DNA of 64,000 nt from Impatiens glandulifera (lineage: Eukaryota; Streptophyta; Magnoliopsida; Ericales; Balsaminaceae), in contig NW_025919457.1 of the NCBI RefSeq assembly GCF_907164915.1, forward strand, positions 1-64,000, written 5' to 3'. This document shows, in pieces, positions 12,900-25,361 of this stretch (within the stretch, counting starts at the first letter, position 1; every line of letters begins with the position of its first letter). The notes under the pieces were generated by a model. It saw only the letters and a program-made list of their open reading frames with translations. It did no database searches and was not told the origin of the DNA. Both the position numbers and the translations under genes were made by a program.

Positions 12900-14649
12900 T
12901 ACTACATTCTTACATATTTTTAATAGTTAATAAATATTTATTACTTTAATTTATAATTATATAGTAATTGTATTTTTTTTATATATAAAATACTATGTTA
13001 TTATTATTAAATAAAAATAATAGTTAATACTATTATTTAATCATAAAATATTATTGAATAAAAAGAGTTCCATACAAATTAAATTAAAAATATTTATATA
13101 AAAAAGTTATATTTAACTAAATGATATATTTAAGATTTATTTATTAAAATATAAAACAAAATTAGACAGTGGAAGAATCAATTTCAGAATTAATTAATTT
13201 TTTTTTAACAAATATAAATTATTCTATCATTAATTTTAGTTTAGAACTTTGATTTGCATCTCATTTTCGAATATAACTAATTCATGCGGGTTAAATACAT
13301 AATTGGTAAACATATCTAACCAATTTAAATAGATGAGACGTACCAAAGATCAGAACCAAAACCTAAGGAATTAAGCTAGGGTATATTATCCAATTCTTTT
13401 TTCTCTATATTAAATCTATTCCTTGAAGATGAAATTTGACATTAAAAAAAACATGTAAAATAAATATAACAATGACACCACCCTTGATTTCTAAGATCTA
13501 AGGTAAACCAATTAATGAATCAAATCTCAAATATTGATAATGTTTTATTAAGATTAGAACTGAAAAAGGTTGTAGAACAACATCAATTCAAAAACCTTTC
13601 GGCCAAAATAAATTATTATTATTTTTAATTTAGCTTCTTATATTTTATATTATATTAATAATATTAATCCCTTTTCTAATCTACACAACAAGGACGATAT
13701 CTTGTGGTCAAATTTGTTATATTAAAAATATTAATAAATTTAAATTATATTTAACATAGATAATTTAGTTTAATTATAGTACTTAATTTCTTAAGTAATA
13801 AGTTCAAAAGTAATGTAGTTTATTTTAATTTGTTTGGGTAGATGCTGTTGGAGGAGCCTTTCAACTGGTCAGCGGTCTAGCTTGCCTCACACTAGAACGG
13901 TTCTATCTATTTATTGTCCTTTTGACTTCAATTTCTTTTAGGGTTTGGAAATTTGATTTTAATTCTTAGGTTTGAAATTTTAAGATTAAAATTTAAAATT
14001 TTATAATTTTTAATTCCACTTTTTTAACTTGTAATTATAAATTTTTTATATCTTTTAAACAAAATATTTTATTATTTTTACTATATTCCTTTTCAAATAC
14101 AAGAATTAGAATTCTGATTCCAAATTAATTTCAAGATCGAAACATGTTGGTCCGAACGAATTTTGGTCCCTAACTAAGTTCAAATTCTTGTATTAGTATA
14201 TATTCAAAATAATCCACAAAGGGATCGATCCTAGTTTTCCATATTCAATATATATATATAATACATTCAAAATGATGAATGGATTGAATTATAATATTAA
14301 TTATTCTTGTGACTTTTGATTTATTTGTTCACATGAATTGAAATATACGAAAGTGAAATTGAGCATCTTATTTAGGGTAGTACGTATGGGACCATTACAT
14401 TGAATAAATGTGAATGAATAGATTGGAGTTGAATTTATTGAAAACAAAAGTGGAGTGATTCTCAAATTTGACCTAGGAATAGATATTAAACGGTTAAAAA
14501 CTTTTTTAAAAAAAAACAAATCATTTAAACCATGATTTTAGAAAATTCTCTTCTTAGTAACTTGACAAGTATTTTGAAAACAATTTGTTTCTTTCTCACA
14601 AATATCTACATAGTTATAGTTATGACCTCATCGGTAAGATTCGTCGATT
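12900..14649. other. AT-rich intergenic DNA
   Basis: No gene or clear repeat recognised. It contains long A/T runs and short open frames without coding character. Confidence 0.4.
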
Positions 14650-14657
14650 ATTAAATG

Positions 14658-14916
14658 CAGGGAGGGACCCAAAATTTCAAACTAGGGTGTGCTTGAAAAA
14701 AATTTAAGGTGGGCATAAAATAATAACGAGAATATTTTGAAAAAAAATTAAGGTGGGCATAAAAATTTTATCAATTTTTTAATAATTAGATAAAAAAAAA
14801 ACAATGAATTATATTAAAATTTTGTAAGAAATTTAGGGTATATCATATTTTTACCGTAAAAAGAAAAATAAGGGTGAACTTCAGCCCACCCGAGCCCCTA
14901 CATAGATTCGTCCCTG
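14658..14916. mobile_element. hAT-type MITE, 259 bp, with perfect 8-bp target duplication
   Basis: Termini are CAGGGAGGGACCC at the left and GATTCGTCCCTG at the right (CAGGGACGAATC on the other strand), flanked on both sides by the identical 8-mer attaaatg (14650-14657 and 14917-14924). The CAGGG ends and 8-bp duplication are diagnostic of hAT transposons. Inner flanks 'ctagggtgtgctt' and 'agcccacccgagcccct' mirror each other loosely. It encodes nothing and needed a transposase in trans. Confidence 0.88.
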
Positions 14917-14924
14917 ATTAAATG

Positions 14925-15594
14925 CAAGCCATATTCCAAAAAATATATTTGTCTTTGTGACCGAGTTTTAATTTTGGAGTGGATGGAAAAATACAAATTC
15001 ATTTAAGAAAATTAATATTAACTTACATTAGAAGAAAGGTAAGTTTGATGACTTGTGGTTGTAGAAGAAATGAGGAAACCTCTTCATCTAATTTCCAGAA
15101 AAATAAGGTTTTGGACGGCAAAGGTATGGACAAATAATATTATTGTACCAACAAGTTATTTCATTATTATTTTTCTTATATAATTATTTTTTGTTTACTT
15201 TTTTTTATATATATATTGGAAGCTTGCATGATCCTGATCCTGATAAATTTTATTTATATATTTAACTTATATCTCTTATATATTCATACCAAAATGACCC
15301 ATTATTTTTTATATAGTTTGAAAATCTTTCATATCTATAAAACACATCCTTCATTATTTTCAAGAAATTTGTTTCTTTCTCACAAAGATAACTTTTTGTT
15401 TAGTAGAAAGTGAAAAAAGAATATGTATTCTCTAAAAAATTGTATGCACCTAAGCAATTTTTTTTTTTTCTGTTTATCCTTCCCACAATATCCACTTGTT
15501 ATTAAAAAAAAAAAAAAAAACTATTAGTTTAATATGGTACATATTTAAACATTATTGAAATGAACTAGTGTTTTTTATTTTTTAAACTTTTTTA
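14925..15594. other. AT-rich intergenic DNA
   Basis: No gene recognised; contains poly-A and poly-T runs at about 15460 and 15505. Confidence 0.4.
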
Positions 15595-15798
15595 AAATGT
15601 TGAGTTTCGTTTCTTTTTTAAAGTGCGATTAATTAATGATCGCAAGTTAAACACATAACTCGCAAACATCCTCAACTAATTTAATTAGACAAACAAAACT
15701 TGCGTCTGACAGGTCTGATGGGCTCGAAAGCCTCGAACTTAGGACTTTAAAAAGGTTTGGTATTCACCTTTTATTGTCGTTAGGCTAAAAGAGGAGAT
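15595..15798 (-). mobile_element. tRNA-derived SINE, family 1
   Basis: On the minus strand it starts at a tRNA-like head with A-box TTTTAGCCTAACG and B-box AAGTTCGAGGC. It continues with a body shared by other copies (gtctaattaa, then gttatgtgtttaac, then cgcactttaaaaaagaaacg) and ends in A-rich sequence. Relatives are at 27.9, 36.2, 38.6, 47.7 and 51.3 kb. Confidence 0.65.
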
Positions 15799-15879
15799 AA
15801 CTATTAGGATATTAAGACTTGTTTGATATGATTTATCAAGATTCAAACTTATCACTTGATTAAATAAAAATTCCAATTT

Positions 15880-15958
15880 CATTTAAAACGTTGGGAATCG
15901 AACCCCATAACATTTAGTATTTAAAAATCACTATGGTCAATTGACCTAACTTAATGGT
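15880..15958 (-). mobile_element. tRNA-derived SINE head, family 2 (partial)
   Basis: On the minus strand an A-box-like GTTAGGTCAATTG is followed by a B-box-like GGGGTTCGATTCCC and then 'aacgttttaaa'. The arrangement matches the copy at 49.5 kb. The copy is short and diverged. Confidence 0.45.
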
Positions 15959-15959
15959 T

Positions 15960-16663
15960 TAAAAACGATATCTTACTAAAGTATTCTTATTATTTTTAAA
16001 TATTAAGAATATATATATTTAAATTAACCAAAATAACCCCAAAAAATGTCCTTTTGATGTTGATTTAAGAATAATATATTTAAATAGAAAGGAATAATAT
16101 TTTTCTTTTGAATTTGTTTGTGGAAAAGTTGAAAAGGGCAAGGTGGATGTTGAAAGGGTAGAACTAGAAGCATCCATTGTGGAATGTGGACCATGGCGCA
16201 TTTGATTTTGAGTGCCCTAAATTAGCCGGCCTATAATAGGCCTCATCTCAACCATTTATTACCCAAATTTGGGTGGTTCATCTTTTACGCCATTACTTTC
16301 ATGTTTAATCAATTCTTCTTTATTATCCATGTGACTTTCTTTAGACGATTTAAATAACATTAATTCATATTCAAAAAAAAAAAAAATTGAATCCTTATGA
16401 GTCAACAACAAACATCTTATTTGAACGGTACATAGTTGGTTAATGCCGGGTTCATTTATCTATCGAACTTGGTAGATAGTTTGTTAATGTCGGGTTCATT
16501 CATCTATCTGACTTGTTTTGTTTGTAGAAATGGGGCTTGTCGCAAATGTTTTATGAGCATTTGAGTGCTCATTTACCTCCCTCATATGTATACATATAAC
16601 TTTCGAACTTATAATTGTATTATTTTACAACTTACCGTGTATTCTCTATTATGATTAATTATT
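15960..16663. other. Intergenic DNA, nothing recognised
   Basis: The segment 16130-16300 is less AT-rich (contains ccatggcgcat and gccggcctataataggcc), but no gene or family was recognised. Confidence 0.35.
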
Positions 16664-16957
16664 AGGGCTGGTCCTGGGGTAAATTCGGCAAGTTCTCAGG
16701 CTAAGGCCGTCTACTTTTCAGGGTAGCCCATTTATTTTAAATAATAAAATATTTAGTCAAATTTATTGTATTTTTAAACATAAAAGATTGTACCTTAGTG
16801 ATTTAAAATAAAAATATATATTTTATTTAGTTATGAGTTCAAATTTTACTGAAAATCATTTTTTATCAACATTTTAAACTAGACTTAGGGTAACAAGAAA
16901 TATTGACATATTTTTCTATCAGGGCTAGTGCAGTCCAAAACTCGGGACCGATCCTAT
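16664..16957. mobile_element. Probable hAT-like MITE
   Basis: Left end AGGGCTGGTCCTGG and right end CTCGGGACCGATCCTA (AGGATCGGTCCCGAG on the other strand) form an imperfect terminal inverted repeat. The flanks carry similar AATTATTA sequence on both sides. No coding sequence. Boundaries are uncertain by a few bases. Confidence 0.55.
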
Positions 16958-16964
16958 CAATTAT

Positions 16965-17673
<709 letters not shown>

Positions 17674-17949
17674 AAGTCATTGTAAATGATTAGTCTTAGC
17701 GGGTCTCATAAGTTATGAAAATTAAAAAAAGTGAACGGTATTATTATAAATATGAAAAATAAAGTGAGTTTATTTTAACTGTATGAATTCCGTGTAAATG
17801 TACCAATAAGAACATATATTTAAAAATATTATTTATTTATAAATATTTTAAATAAAATTAATATTATTTAAATATAATTAATTTAAAAATAGTTTTAGTT
17901 TTTAAAAATTAAATTTAATCTAAACTTAATTTAATATATATTTTATCAT

Positions 17950-18440
17950 CAAGCACTCACTTAACCCTAAATTAACCATTATCTTGTGACTTACATTTTT
18001 TCATACATTTTTTATTTCCACGGTAAACCATTCATCAATTTTAGTCGACTTTAATTTATGACACAACTTTTATCTCTCGTCAAACTCAACCACTAATCCC
18101 TCAATTGACCCTCCTCTTGTGACTAACATTTTTTCATGTCTCTTTATCTATCGACAAACCACTTATCAATCTTATTCGACCTCTTTTTTATTCTCACTTT
18201 AACAAATAAACAATCAATCACAATTAATCACATACCTTTTATTCAACGTCCATTAACTCCTAATTGACCATCATCTTGTGACTCACACTTTTTCATATGC
18301 CTCTATATCCTTCGACCGACAAATCACTCATCATCCGACCTCCATCTCGTGACCTCACACTTTCAAATGTTTGCCAAACCAACCACTAATTTCAACCTCA
18401 CACTCGACAAATCACCAACCACCCGACCTCCATCTCGAAA
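17950..18440. repeat. Degenerate tandem repeat, period about 135-160 bp
   Basis: A block of the form 'ttgaccatcatcttgtgactcacattttttcat' recurs, variably diverged, at about 17973, 18106, 18265 and (weaker) 18348. Each block is followed by 'cgacaaaccactcatcaatc..cgacct'. The segment is pyrimidine-rich on the plus strand, unlike its flanks. Confidence 0.6.
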
Positions 18441-18444
18441 AGTT

Positions 18445-19290
18445 GCACCACTTTATATTATAGTCAATAATGCATTTTCGAAAATCTAAATTTGCATATT
18501 TTGAAATTCGAACACTAGTCTTAAATATGAAATGTGAACACTTTAACCAATATACCACTTGAGATTGTTGAAAATAATTTTATTTTATTTTGTGTTTGTA
18601 TATATATATATATTTTGTATTTAATATTTATTACCAATAATATATATATAGATATTGAATTTTATCGATGGTAAAGAAATATATATATATAATAATAATT
18701 AAAAAAGAGAAAGTAAGAATGAGAAAAGAAAAAATATTATTCTAGTAAACTTAAATTTTAAGCATCATAGATAAAAATTGTTAAAGGTTTAATCAAAGAG
18801 ATAGAGATAAAATTTTAGGATTTCACAATTTTCTTTTATTGATTCTAAGTAGGGGTAGACCAGTCAAAACCGGTTTAAAATATATGTTAACTAAACTCAA
18901 CAACTAAACCAATCTTTAAACCGATAATTTAAGATTTTCTCAAACCAACTTTAACGTTTTGGTTATTCATTTCGGCGTATAAACCATAAGAACTGAAAAC
19001 ACCCTCCCTATATGGAATTGGATATTGTGCTATCTTCCTAAGAAAAACAAATCATATATAACAAACAAATACACCATGTCACTAAATCTTATGAAATATT
19101 GATCATTAAAGCAAATGTTTGGTTCAAATAACGATCGATCCATAATTCAACCCGAAAACAAAATCTGTTAAACTGTGAAGTGAAAACTCCAGATACCAAT
19201 ACAACTTAATAACCAAATGCATTCAAAATTTGGATTTTTCATTATACTGATGCTTGGCAGGGAGGGCATTTCAGTCTATTATTACAATCC
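18445..19290. other. Intergenic DNA and 3' flank of the nucleolar RRM gene
   Basis: The first part is AT-rich with several (AT)n runs. A segment at 18855-19000 rich in 'aaaccggttt/aaaccgat' resembles parts of 33985-34530. The last ~150 bases probably hold the 3' UTR of the minus-strand gene. Confidence 0.35.
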
Positions 19291-20911
19291 TCAATCAAAC
19301 CTAATCTTCTTTGGAGCAGGCGGATTGCTTCCCACCTGAAAAGCAAAAACAATCAAAGGAAAAAAAATCAATTCAAGATAATGTATATGAACTTAGACCG
19401 ACACAATTTCAGAAACTCATTGGCGGTTTGGATTGGTTTGGTTTGGTTTCTCTACCAGATCACGAAACAAAAGTGTTTCCAAATCTATAACCAACATTTG
19501 TTTCTAGACAAGTATAAATTTTTATGGCTAACACCACCCACAAAGTTATAATCGCCTTTAAATAAGAGCGTTCTTAATAAGAATCGAAAATTGGAAATAA
19601 GCATAACAAAAAAAAAATCATCAAACAAGAATGACTTACAATTTCTGGGCATTCGTAATCCATACCAGCTGCCTCTATCTTCTTCCTCCTTTTCTTATCC
19701 CTTTTCATGATTCCATCAACCAATTTTTTATGCCCTTCCAATGTTCTTTCCTAAAGCATCAATTTCCATTACAATTCTATTTTCTTTCTCAATAATCATT
19801 TTATTAAATGCATCAACAATTTATTTAACTTACCTTGTCATGCCTCTTCCTCTCAATTTTAACCCAATCTGGAGGCTTGTAAAAACGGTTAACACCACTC
19901 CACCTAAATAGTATAAATAAGTTATACAGATCCTAAAGCAATGCACGAGGAACCATTGCACAAGGATTATACAAATTTTCTTACAATTTTGGATGAACAT
20001 TCTCAGGTTCAATCAGGTGAACTTTTAGCATGTGTTCACACATAAGATAATTATTCATGCATTCAGCAACAATTTTAGCAACCTGAATTCATTAACACAA
20101 TGGGTTAAAACTGAAAACTGAACAGCATATGGAATAGATTTCCACAAAGCAAAAGTTAGTAATCGATAAATGTATAACCTCAGGAGACTCAAATTGGATG
20201 AAGCCAAAGTGCTTTGACTTTCCAGTCTGCAATATATCATGTCACAACAAGGTAAAATTAGTAATGAACACAGATTTACAAATAGGATAGTTATCATGCA
20301 ACTGCAAATTCAACATTCGAATAAAAAAAGCAAGAAAGCAAAGGGTTTATCTGATCTAGGATTGCTTGAAAATCATATTATTTGGGAAAACAGATAAAAG
20401 ATGTAGCAATTACTTATTAATCTCAAATAACCCAAATCAAACAAAGATAAACTCTTGAGATTCTACCTTCTTATTCCTTGCAATTCGAAGTTTCTTGATA
20501 GTGCCAAACTGTTTAAAAAAACCTGCAAAGCAATATCAATATGAAATCTACCATATTTTGTTTTCATTAAGATGAAATGACACAAATTTTACAATGTTAA
20601 ACACACCTTCCATCTCATTCTCATAGAATCCATGTGGAATATGACCTATATAGAGGACTGTAGCTTTACTAGCCAATGGTACAGTTTTAGCAAGTTTAAG
20701 TCCAGGACCACCTTCAATTGGCTATCATTCAATGTATTAAAATATAAAGATCAAATAATATACATAAAGTAAACAATTTGTTCATATAACAAAGAAAGAA
20801 GAAAAATACCAAGAAATCTGCAGTTTCATCTTTTCCACTACTAGCCTCTGGAAATTTTGATGATGCTTTTTTTAAACTTTTCTGCATACGTTTCTTCTCC
20901 TTAATACCCAT
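19291..20911 (-). CDS. Nucleolar RRM protein, MKI67 FHA domain-interacting (NIFK/Nop15) type
   Basis: Eight exons join in frame to 214 residues: 20810-20911, 20607-20721, 20467-20522, 20179-20226, 19985-20082, 19834-19903, 19640-19750, 19291-19335. All introns are GT-AG. A Lys-rich N-terminus ([15 protein letters not shown]) precedes one RRM at about residues 55-130, with RNP2 VLYIGHIP and RNP1 [10 protein letters not shown]. The linker [20 protein letters not shown] is characteristic of the NIFK/Nop15 family. A basic tail ([20 protein letters not shown]) ends in [10 protein letters not shown]. Family members are nucleolar and act in 60S ribosomal subunit assembly and ITS2 rRNA processing; that role is inferred from homology. 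The ATG chosen is the first in the spliced message, after a likely 5'-UTR intron. Confidence 0.93.
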
Positions 20912-20915
20912 CTCT

Positions 20916-21063
20916 CTAAATATAAAAAAGAGCAAATTTTTAGAACTCTCATCTAAATTCAACTGTATAATGAAAATCTCAAGAAACGAAAACAAAACAA
21001 TATGAAAATCAACCGGAAGATTACGGAATAATAGACGTTTCAAACAGAGGAAAGGAAAATTAC
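20916..21063 (-). other. Probable 5'-UTR intron of the nucleolar RRM gene
   Basis: On the minus strand a donor CTG/GTAATT at 21063 and an acceptor TATATTTAG at 20916 frame this segment, four bases upstream of the ATG. The upstream leader (about 21064-21150) contains no ATG, so it is read as a non-coding first exon. Without the intron the frame would still open at the same ATG. Confidence 0.6.
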
Positions 21064-21157
21064 CAGACTAGAAGGTGTTCTGCCGGAGGAAGATGACGGA
21101 GAAAGGAGACGAAGCTAATGGCGGCAGAGTTTGAAAAGCGGCGAAACCACCGCTGAA

Positions 21158-21172
21158 GGTTTTATAAAATGG
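21158..21172 (-). promoter_or_regulatory. TATA box of the nucleolar RRM gene
   Basis: ATTTTATAAAACC on the minus strand (plus tttataaaat at 21161-21170) lies just upstream of the non-coding first exon, at a plausible distance from a start near 21130. Confidence 0.55.
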
Positions 21173-21179
21173 AATGCCC

Positions 21180-21939
21180 TGCTAACTTAACTAGGGCTGG
21201 CTGGTGTTCTTTACTTTAATATTAATTAGCCCTACATATTTTTGTATAGTTATGAACTTTCCCTCTAACTTTATTTCAATTTAAAATGAGACAAAATTTA
21301 ATTCTAAACTTAAGACTTTGAAAATTAGAAGTTGTAAAAGGAATCAAAAGTATTCAACCAAGCCATTCAACTAGCCGAACCCAAAATTCGCTAAACATTT
21401 ATTTTTATTATTTTTGTGGGAAAGAATAGTTAACACGAAATCACGATCAACCTTACCCACAATGTTCTTAATAAAAATTGAATATAGGATATTTAATATA
21501 ATTTATTGTCACTTGAGAGAAGATTAGAAACTAATTTGGTTTGATCTAACTTTTCAGTCTAACATATTTTTCTTTTCTAAACAAACTTAATTATCTTATT
21601 TATTTTTATTAATATTATAATTTATTATTAAATATTTTATAAATTAACTATTATTTTATATTTGATACAATGTATAATCTATTATGAAAAATAATTTTTC
21701 CCAAATGATAATCTTTTTCTATATTTGATACGTTATAAAAAACCTTAAGTTTATGGTTTTAATGAAGAATGTTAGTCACCAATATTATTATAATGAGATG
21801 TTATGAAACAAAAAACAAGTTCTTAGATATATGTAGGGATTGTACTGGGTTTAATTAAAGCAACTTTAGTTAAACCCTAAAACTCTCTATTTAAAAAAAA
21901 AGTTGATATCTAAATTCTCATTAAGAACTTGTTAGAATC
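21180..21939. other. AT-rich intergenic DNA
   Basis: No gene recognised between the TATA box and the LINE remnant. Confidence 0.4.
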
Positions 21940-23130
21940 TATGTTTACTTAATGATGTGTTTATTTATTATTCCTAAAAGTGTGGTAGAGAAAATAGAAA
22001 GATTGATGTGTAAATTTTTATGGGAATTTTTAAGTTTTCGTTTTCATATTTTGTTAGTTGATACAAAGTAAAAATTTTCGAAGTTAAAAGAGGTTTGAGT
22101 TTTCGTGACCTATGTGCTTTTAATAAAGCATAATTGACAAAATGGTGTGCTCGTTTTGTTTGGGAACATTGAAGTCTCTAGATCAATATGATTAGAAATA
22201 AATATGGGTTAGATTGGTCTAGTTGGTTCACAAAATATCTAATCTCCTCATGGAATGTAGCATATGGAGTGAAATATTAATCATGTGGAAAATTTTCGTG
22301 AATATTCTCTATGTACCGTGGGCGATGATTCATCAATCCGTTTTTTGGAAGATGCACGGTGTGAGGTAAGTGTTTTGCTATTATCTTCCACGTGTTTGCC
22401 TCTTACTATTTGTAGAGATGACACAGTAAATGATATGTACGGCCATCGCTCTTAAAGTTTTGTGCATCGTATCAGATATAGAAAGAGGCTATTATTTGAG
22501 AAAAGTTATTCTCATATTAGATTGTTATCATTAGTCACCGTTGAACTAGGATGGTGTGCGATGGAGAGATTTGAATAAGTTTAATGTAGGTCATTCTTAT
22601 TGTCTCCTAGATAGAGTTGTTCCAACTGAGTTGTGCTAAAAGAAATTATGGGAGTCTGGGATTTCCACTAATATCTCTTTTTCGAGTGGACGGTAATCCA
22701 TAGTGGTGTTTTAATTGATGATAGATGTATGCGCAATTCTTTTATCTTAGTTAGTCAATGTCGTATGTGTCTTAAGGAGATGGAGACGGTCCTTCATCAT
22801 CTTACATTGTAAGGATGTCGCTAGTATTTGGAGTATTACTGGTATTCATTGAGTTATGCCAGAAACCACTGGTGTATGTTAGAAATCGTGGATTAAGGAA
22901 GCTAGATTTGTGTGCCTGAAACAATAGAGTTATATCCTTATTATTTTATAATGGATAATTTGGTTAGAGAGAAATCTTAGAATCTTCAACAATCTAAAAC
23001 AAACATTCCGGATCTTTAACAATGTTATCATCCTAAACTATATGAGGTTCAACGTGGGAAGCCGACATATTCAGTCAGAGAGCTCTTTCCCTTTTGAAAA
23101 ATATTTGCACGCGTAAATTTTGTAATATTT
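21940..23130 (+). mobile_element. LINE (L1-type) 3'-end remnant, copy 2
   Basis: Homologous to 5400-6720. The upstream part reads IPKSVVEKIERLMCKFLWEF, a region found before the zf-RVT domain of plant L1 ORF2. Later parts match 'gggcgatgattcatcaatccg' and the 'agtcgtatgtgtcaagga' block. Stops and frameshifts interrupt every frame. The 3' end is unclear because it lies against the MULE region. Confidence 0.65.
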
Positions 23131-23516
23131 GTGTGATTTTTCTTCACAAATGTATTTTTTTCGTTGCGCTTAAACGACTATCCATTAAATAACATTCTTT
23201 TGAACATTATGAGGTAAAATCAAAGGCAATTCGTCACACTGAGGTTTCTAAAATTCTCTTCCATATAATTGTTTAATGACCTCTCCATACGCCTTATTGA
23301 ACGCTATTCTCTTATACCAATTCGAGATATAATATTCTAGATTTTCACCATAATGATATATAGCACAAACAACGTGTGCACAAGGTATACATGTGAGTTG
23401 CCACATTCTACATGTGCAACTTCTTTCTCTAATGTTCATGGCATGTCTATGTATTCCCTCAATGATCTCATATCCGAATTCTCCGTTAAAATCCAATGTG
23501 CACCTATATATGATAC

Positions 23517-23993
23517 TGTTACGACTTGTTTCGTAAGGTGTGTTTTGGGTTCAAGAATCACGTTCTTGATCTATAAAACCGGTGAAATTCTACAATCAAA
23601 GGGCAGCGGAAGGTTTTCAATAGAGAATTTGGGGGGAGGGGATAGAAGAATCAAGGGTGCGAAGAGAAATACTGTTGGTCTATACCAAACAGTCCATAGT
23701 AAATAATAATAGATGAATAGGGTCGAAGTTCATATCTTCATTATTCCATTCATGGTCCTTGGGGAAGAAAGATCAGCCTTATATAGGTGATGTCTTGCCC
23801 CAAAATATTCGGTTACAACAACTTTAAAAGAATAACAGAATTCAGTTTGTAAAGTAGAAAAAGAAAGCAAAACAAAATAATAATACAACAAAACAGAAAT
23901 CTGGCCCATGTACACCATATGACCGAGACCGGGTGCCGAGAAAGGTTACTGGAATTTATTCTAGGACCGAGGCCTTGATTTTAGACCCTAACA
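23517..23993 (-). repeat. 3' LTR (minus-strand element)
   Basis: Direct repeat of 25362-25838. On the minus strand it begins TGTTAGGGTC and ends GTCGTAACA, the canonical TG...CA ends. A TATA-like CTATATAAGG is present on the minus strand. Confidence 0.95.
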
Positions 23994-24007
23994 TTATCTC
24001 CCCCTTC
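23994..24007 (-). other. Polypurine tract
   Basis: GAAGGGGGAGATAA on the minus strand lies directly before the 3' LTR, the expected site for plus-strand DNA priming. Confidence 0.85.
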
Positions 24008-24144
24008 GAAATTCGTCGCCCTCGACGAAAAAGAACGTGGTCTGCCGAGTCTACCGAGCCTCTAATGCGCATGCTGAATATTTCAAAGAATTCGGTCGGA
24101 CTTCAGCAAGACCAGCAAGTGTCAAAGTCTTAGGACCGCATTTC

Positions 24145-25305
24145 TTAGAAGCCTTCGGTCTTCCTGCTCCACGACCAGTCCTTCCTTCGGCCCAGCACGC
24201 CAAGTGCAGCAAAAGGGTCATCTTTCTTCCGGGCATACTCTAGAATGTCTTCAAATAACCAAGCCCAGTCCTTTATCCAGACCAGCAACACATGCGCAAC
24301 AACATAGCCATGTCTTCCGACTACCTTCCTGGCTGGTGTTCGGTTGTTGGGTTGCTGGGTTAGCCCTTTGATTATTTTTTTGAAATATTCAGAAGCGTCT
24401 TCCAAAACAAGTGAAACAGTTTGGCATTCGTTCTTGCTCTTTATTTGTACCGTGGCAGCAACATTATGATTTTCCAAGGCCTTTTCTAGCTGGCTGCCTT
24501 GTATTATGTTGACCCGCGACCGAGGGGCACCTTGCTGGACCGAGAAGGTGTGCAAGATAATGGCACGTTCGTCCCTTGTCTCAAGCACCAAAGGTGGGTC
24601 ATAAAAATCTGATTCTTGGACGGGTTCTTGAACGCTTTCTTGGACTTCTTGATGATTAGGCGGGGCCATGAACAATCTGGATTTGCACCTATGATTGGGC
24701 TCCCAATTATCATTGCAAGTATAGCGCCGGTCTTCCTTGGGATCGGTTGTCCGGTTTGTGCTCGGCCAGACCGTGTTAACAATGCAAGGCGTGGGCAGCA
24801 GCGACGGTTTGGCACTGTACAAGGGCCTGCGACCGAATCGCAGCAAAAGATCTTTCTTGAATTTATGCCACGTCAATGCTTCCATATGGTTGCGATTCCG
24901 CAAATATGATTCATGCCACGTTCTTGCCTCTTTTGAAAAGTGAGTGCGTACAATGTCCAGCTTTGTGCCATCATTCGTCTTGCTCTCCCTAAATATTTTC
25001 TCGGCAAGTAAGATCCAGCCCTCCAAATCAGTCCCATCAAATTCAGGAATATCAATATTTGTGAGTCGGGTTGGAGGAAGGTAGCAAGAAGCAATATTAT
25101 AGGGTCGGGTGCGAGGATTTTGGCCATTATTAAACGCACCTTTTTCAATGGCTGTCAAGCTTTTTCCAGCAGCATACCTTCTGTCCATATTTTGCTGAAA
25201 GGCATTGTGCAAGGCAGCCTGTTCGGTCATATTTAGTTGCAGGGCAGCATTCATGGAGGCATATTGATGGGTCAGCCTTTCGAGTAGGGTCTTAAGATCA
25301 TCCAT
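24145..25305 (-). CDS. Gag-like polyprotein fragment of the LTR element
   Basis: An intact 386-codon frame. The N-terminal part is predicted helical (MDDLKTLLERLTHQYASMNA). A capsid-like retrotrans_gag region follows (IDIPEFDGTDLEGWILLAEK, then RTWHESYLRN and WHKFKKDLLLRFG, about residues 85-155). A zinc-knuckle relic CNDNWEPNHRCKSRLFM then appears about 55 residues later. That is closer than in full gag proteins, and the knuckle's first cysteine pair is incomplete, so an internal deletion is likely. The later half (about residues 215-386) contains a VQESVQEPVQES repeat and sequence I do not recognise. In full elements gag forms the virus-like particle; whether this one assembles is unknown. 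Confidence 0.8.
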   Translation of the reverse strand: MDDLKTLLERLTHQYASMNAALQLNMTEQAALHNAFQQNMDRRYAAGKSLTAIEKGAFNNGQNPRTRPYNIASCYLPPTRLTNIDIPEFDGTDLEGWILLAEKIFRESKTNDGTKLDIVRTHFSKEARTWHESYLRNRNHMEALTWHKFKKDLLLRFGRRPLYSAKPSLLPTPCIVNTVWPSTNRTTDPKEDRRYTCNDNWEPNHRCKSRLFMAPPNHQEVQESVQEPVQESDFYDPPLVLETRDERAIILHTFSVQQGAPRSRVNIIQGSQLEKALENHNVAATVQIKSKNECQTVSLVLEDASEYFKKIIKGLTQQPNNRTPARKVVGRHGYVVAHVLLVWIKDWAWLFEDILEYARKKDDPFAALGVLGRRKDWSWSRKTEGF

Positions 25306-25345
25306 CTTTGTTGCTATCTGGTTTCTTTCATTTGAGAATCGTTTT

Positions 25346-25357
25346 GCTCTGATACCA
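25346..25357 (-). other. Primer binding site, initiator tRNA-Met type
   Basis: TGGTATCAGAGC on the minus strand, four bases inside the 5' LTR end. It matches the complement of the 3' end of plant initiator tRNA-Met, the usual primer of many Ty1 and Ty3 elements in plants. Confidence 0.93.
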
Positions 25358-25361
25358 AGAA

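Noticed and set aside
23353..23706. 117-codon plus-strand frame
   Set aside because: Antisense to the MULE SWIM domain and running into an LTR; it is a shadow.
24504..25148. Several 70-100 codon frames inside the LTR element
   Set aside because: Out-of-frame shadows of the 386-codon gag-like ORF.
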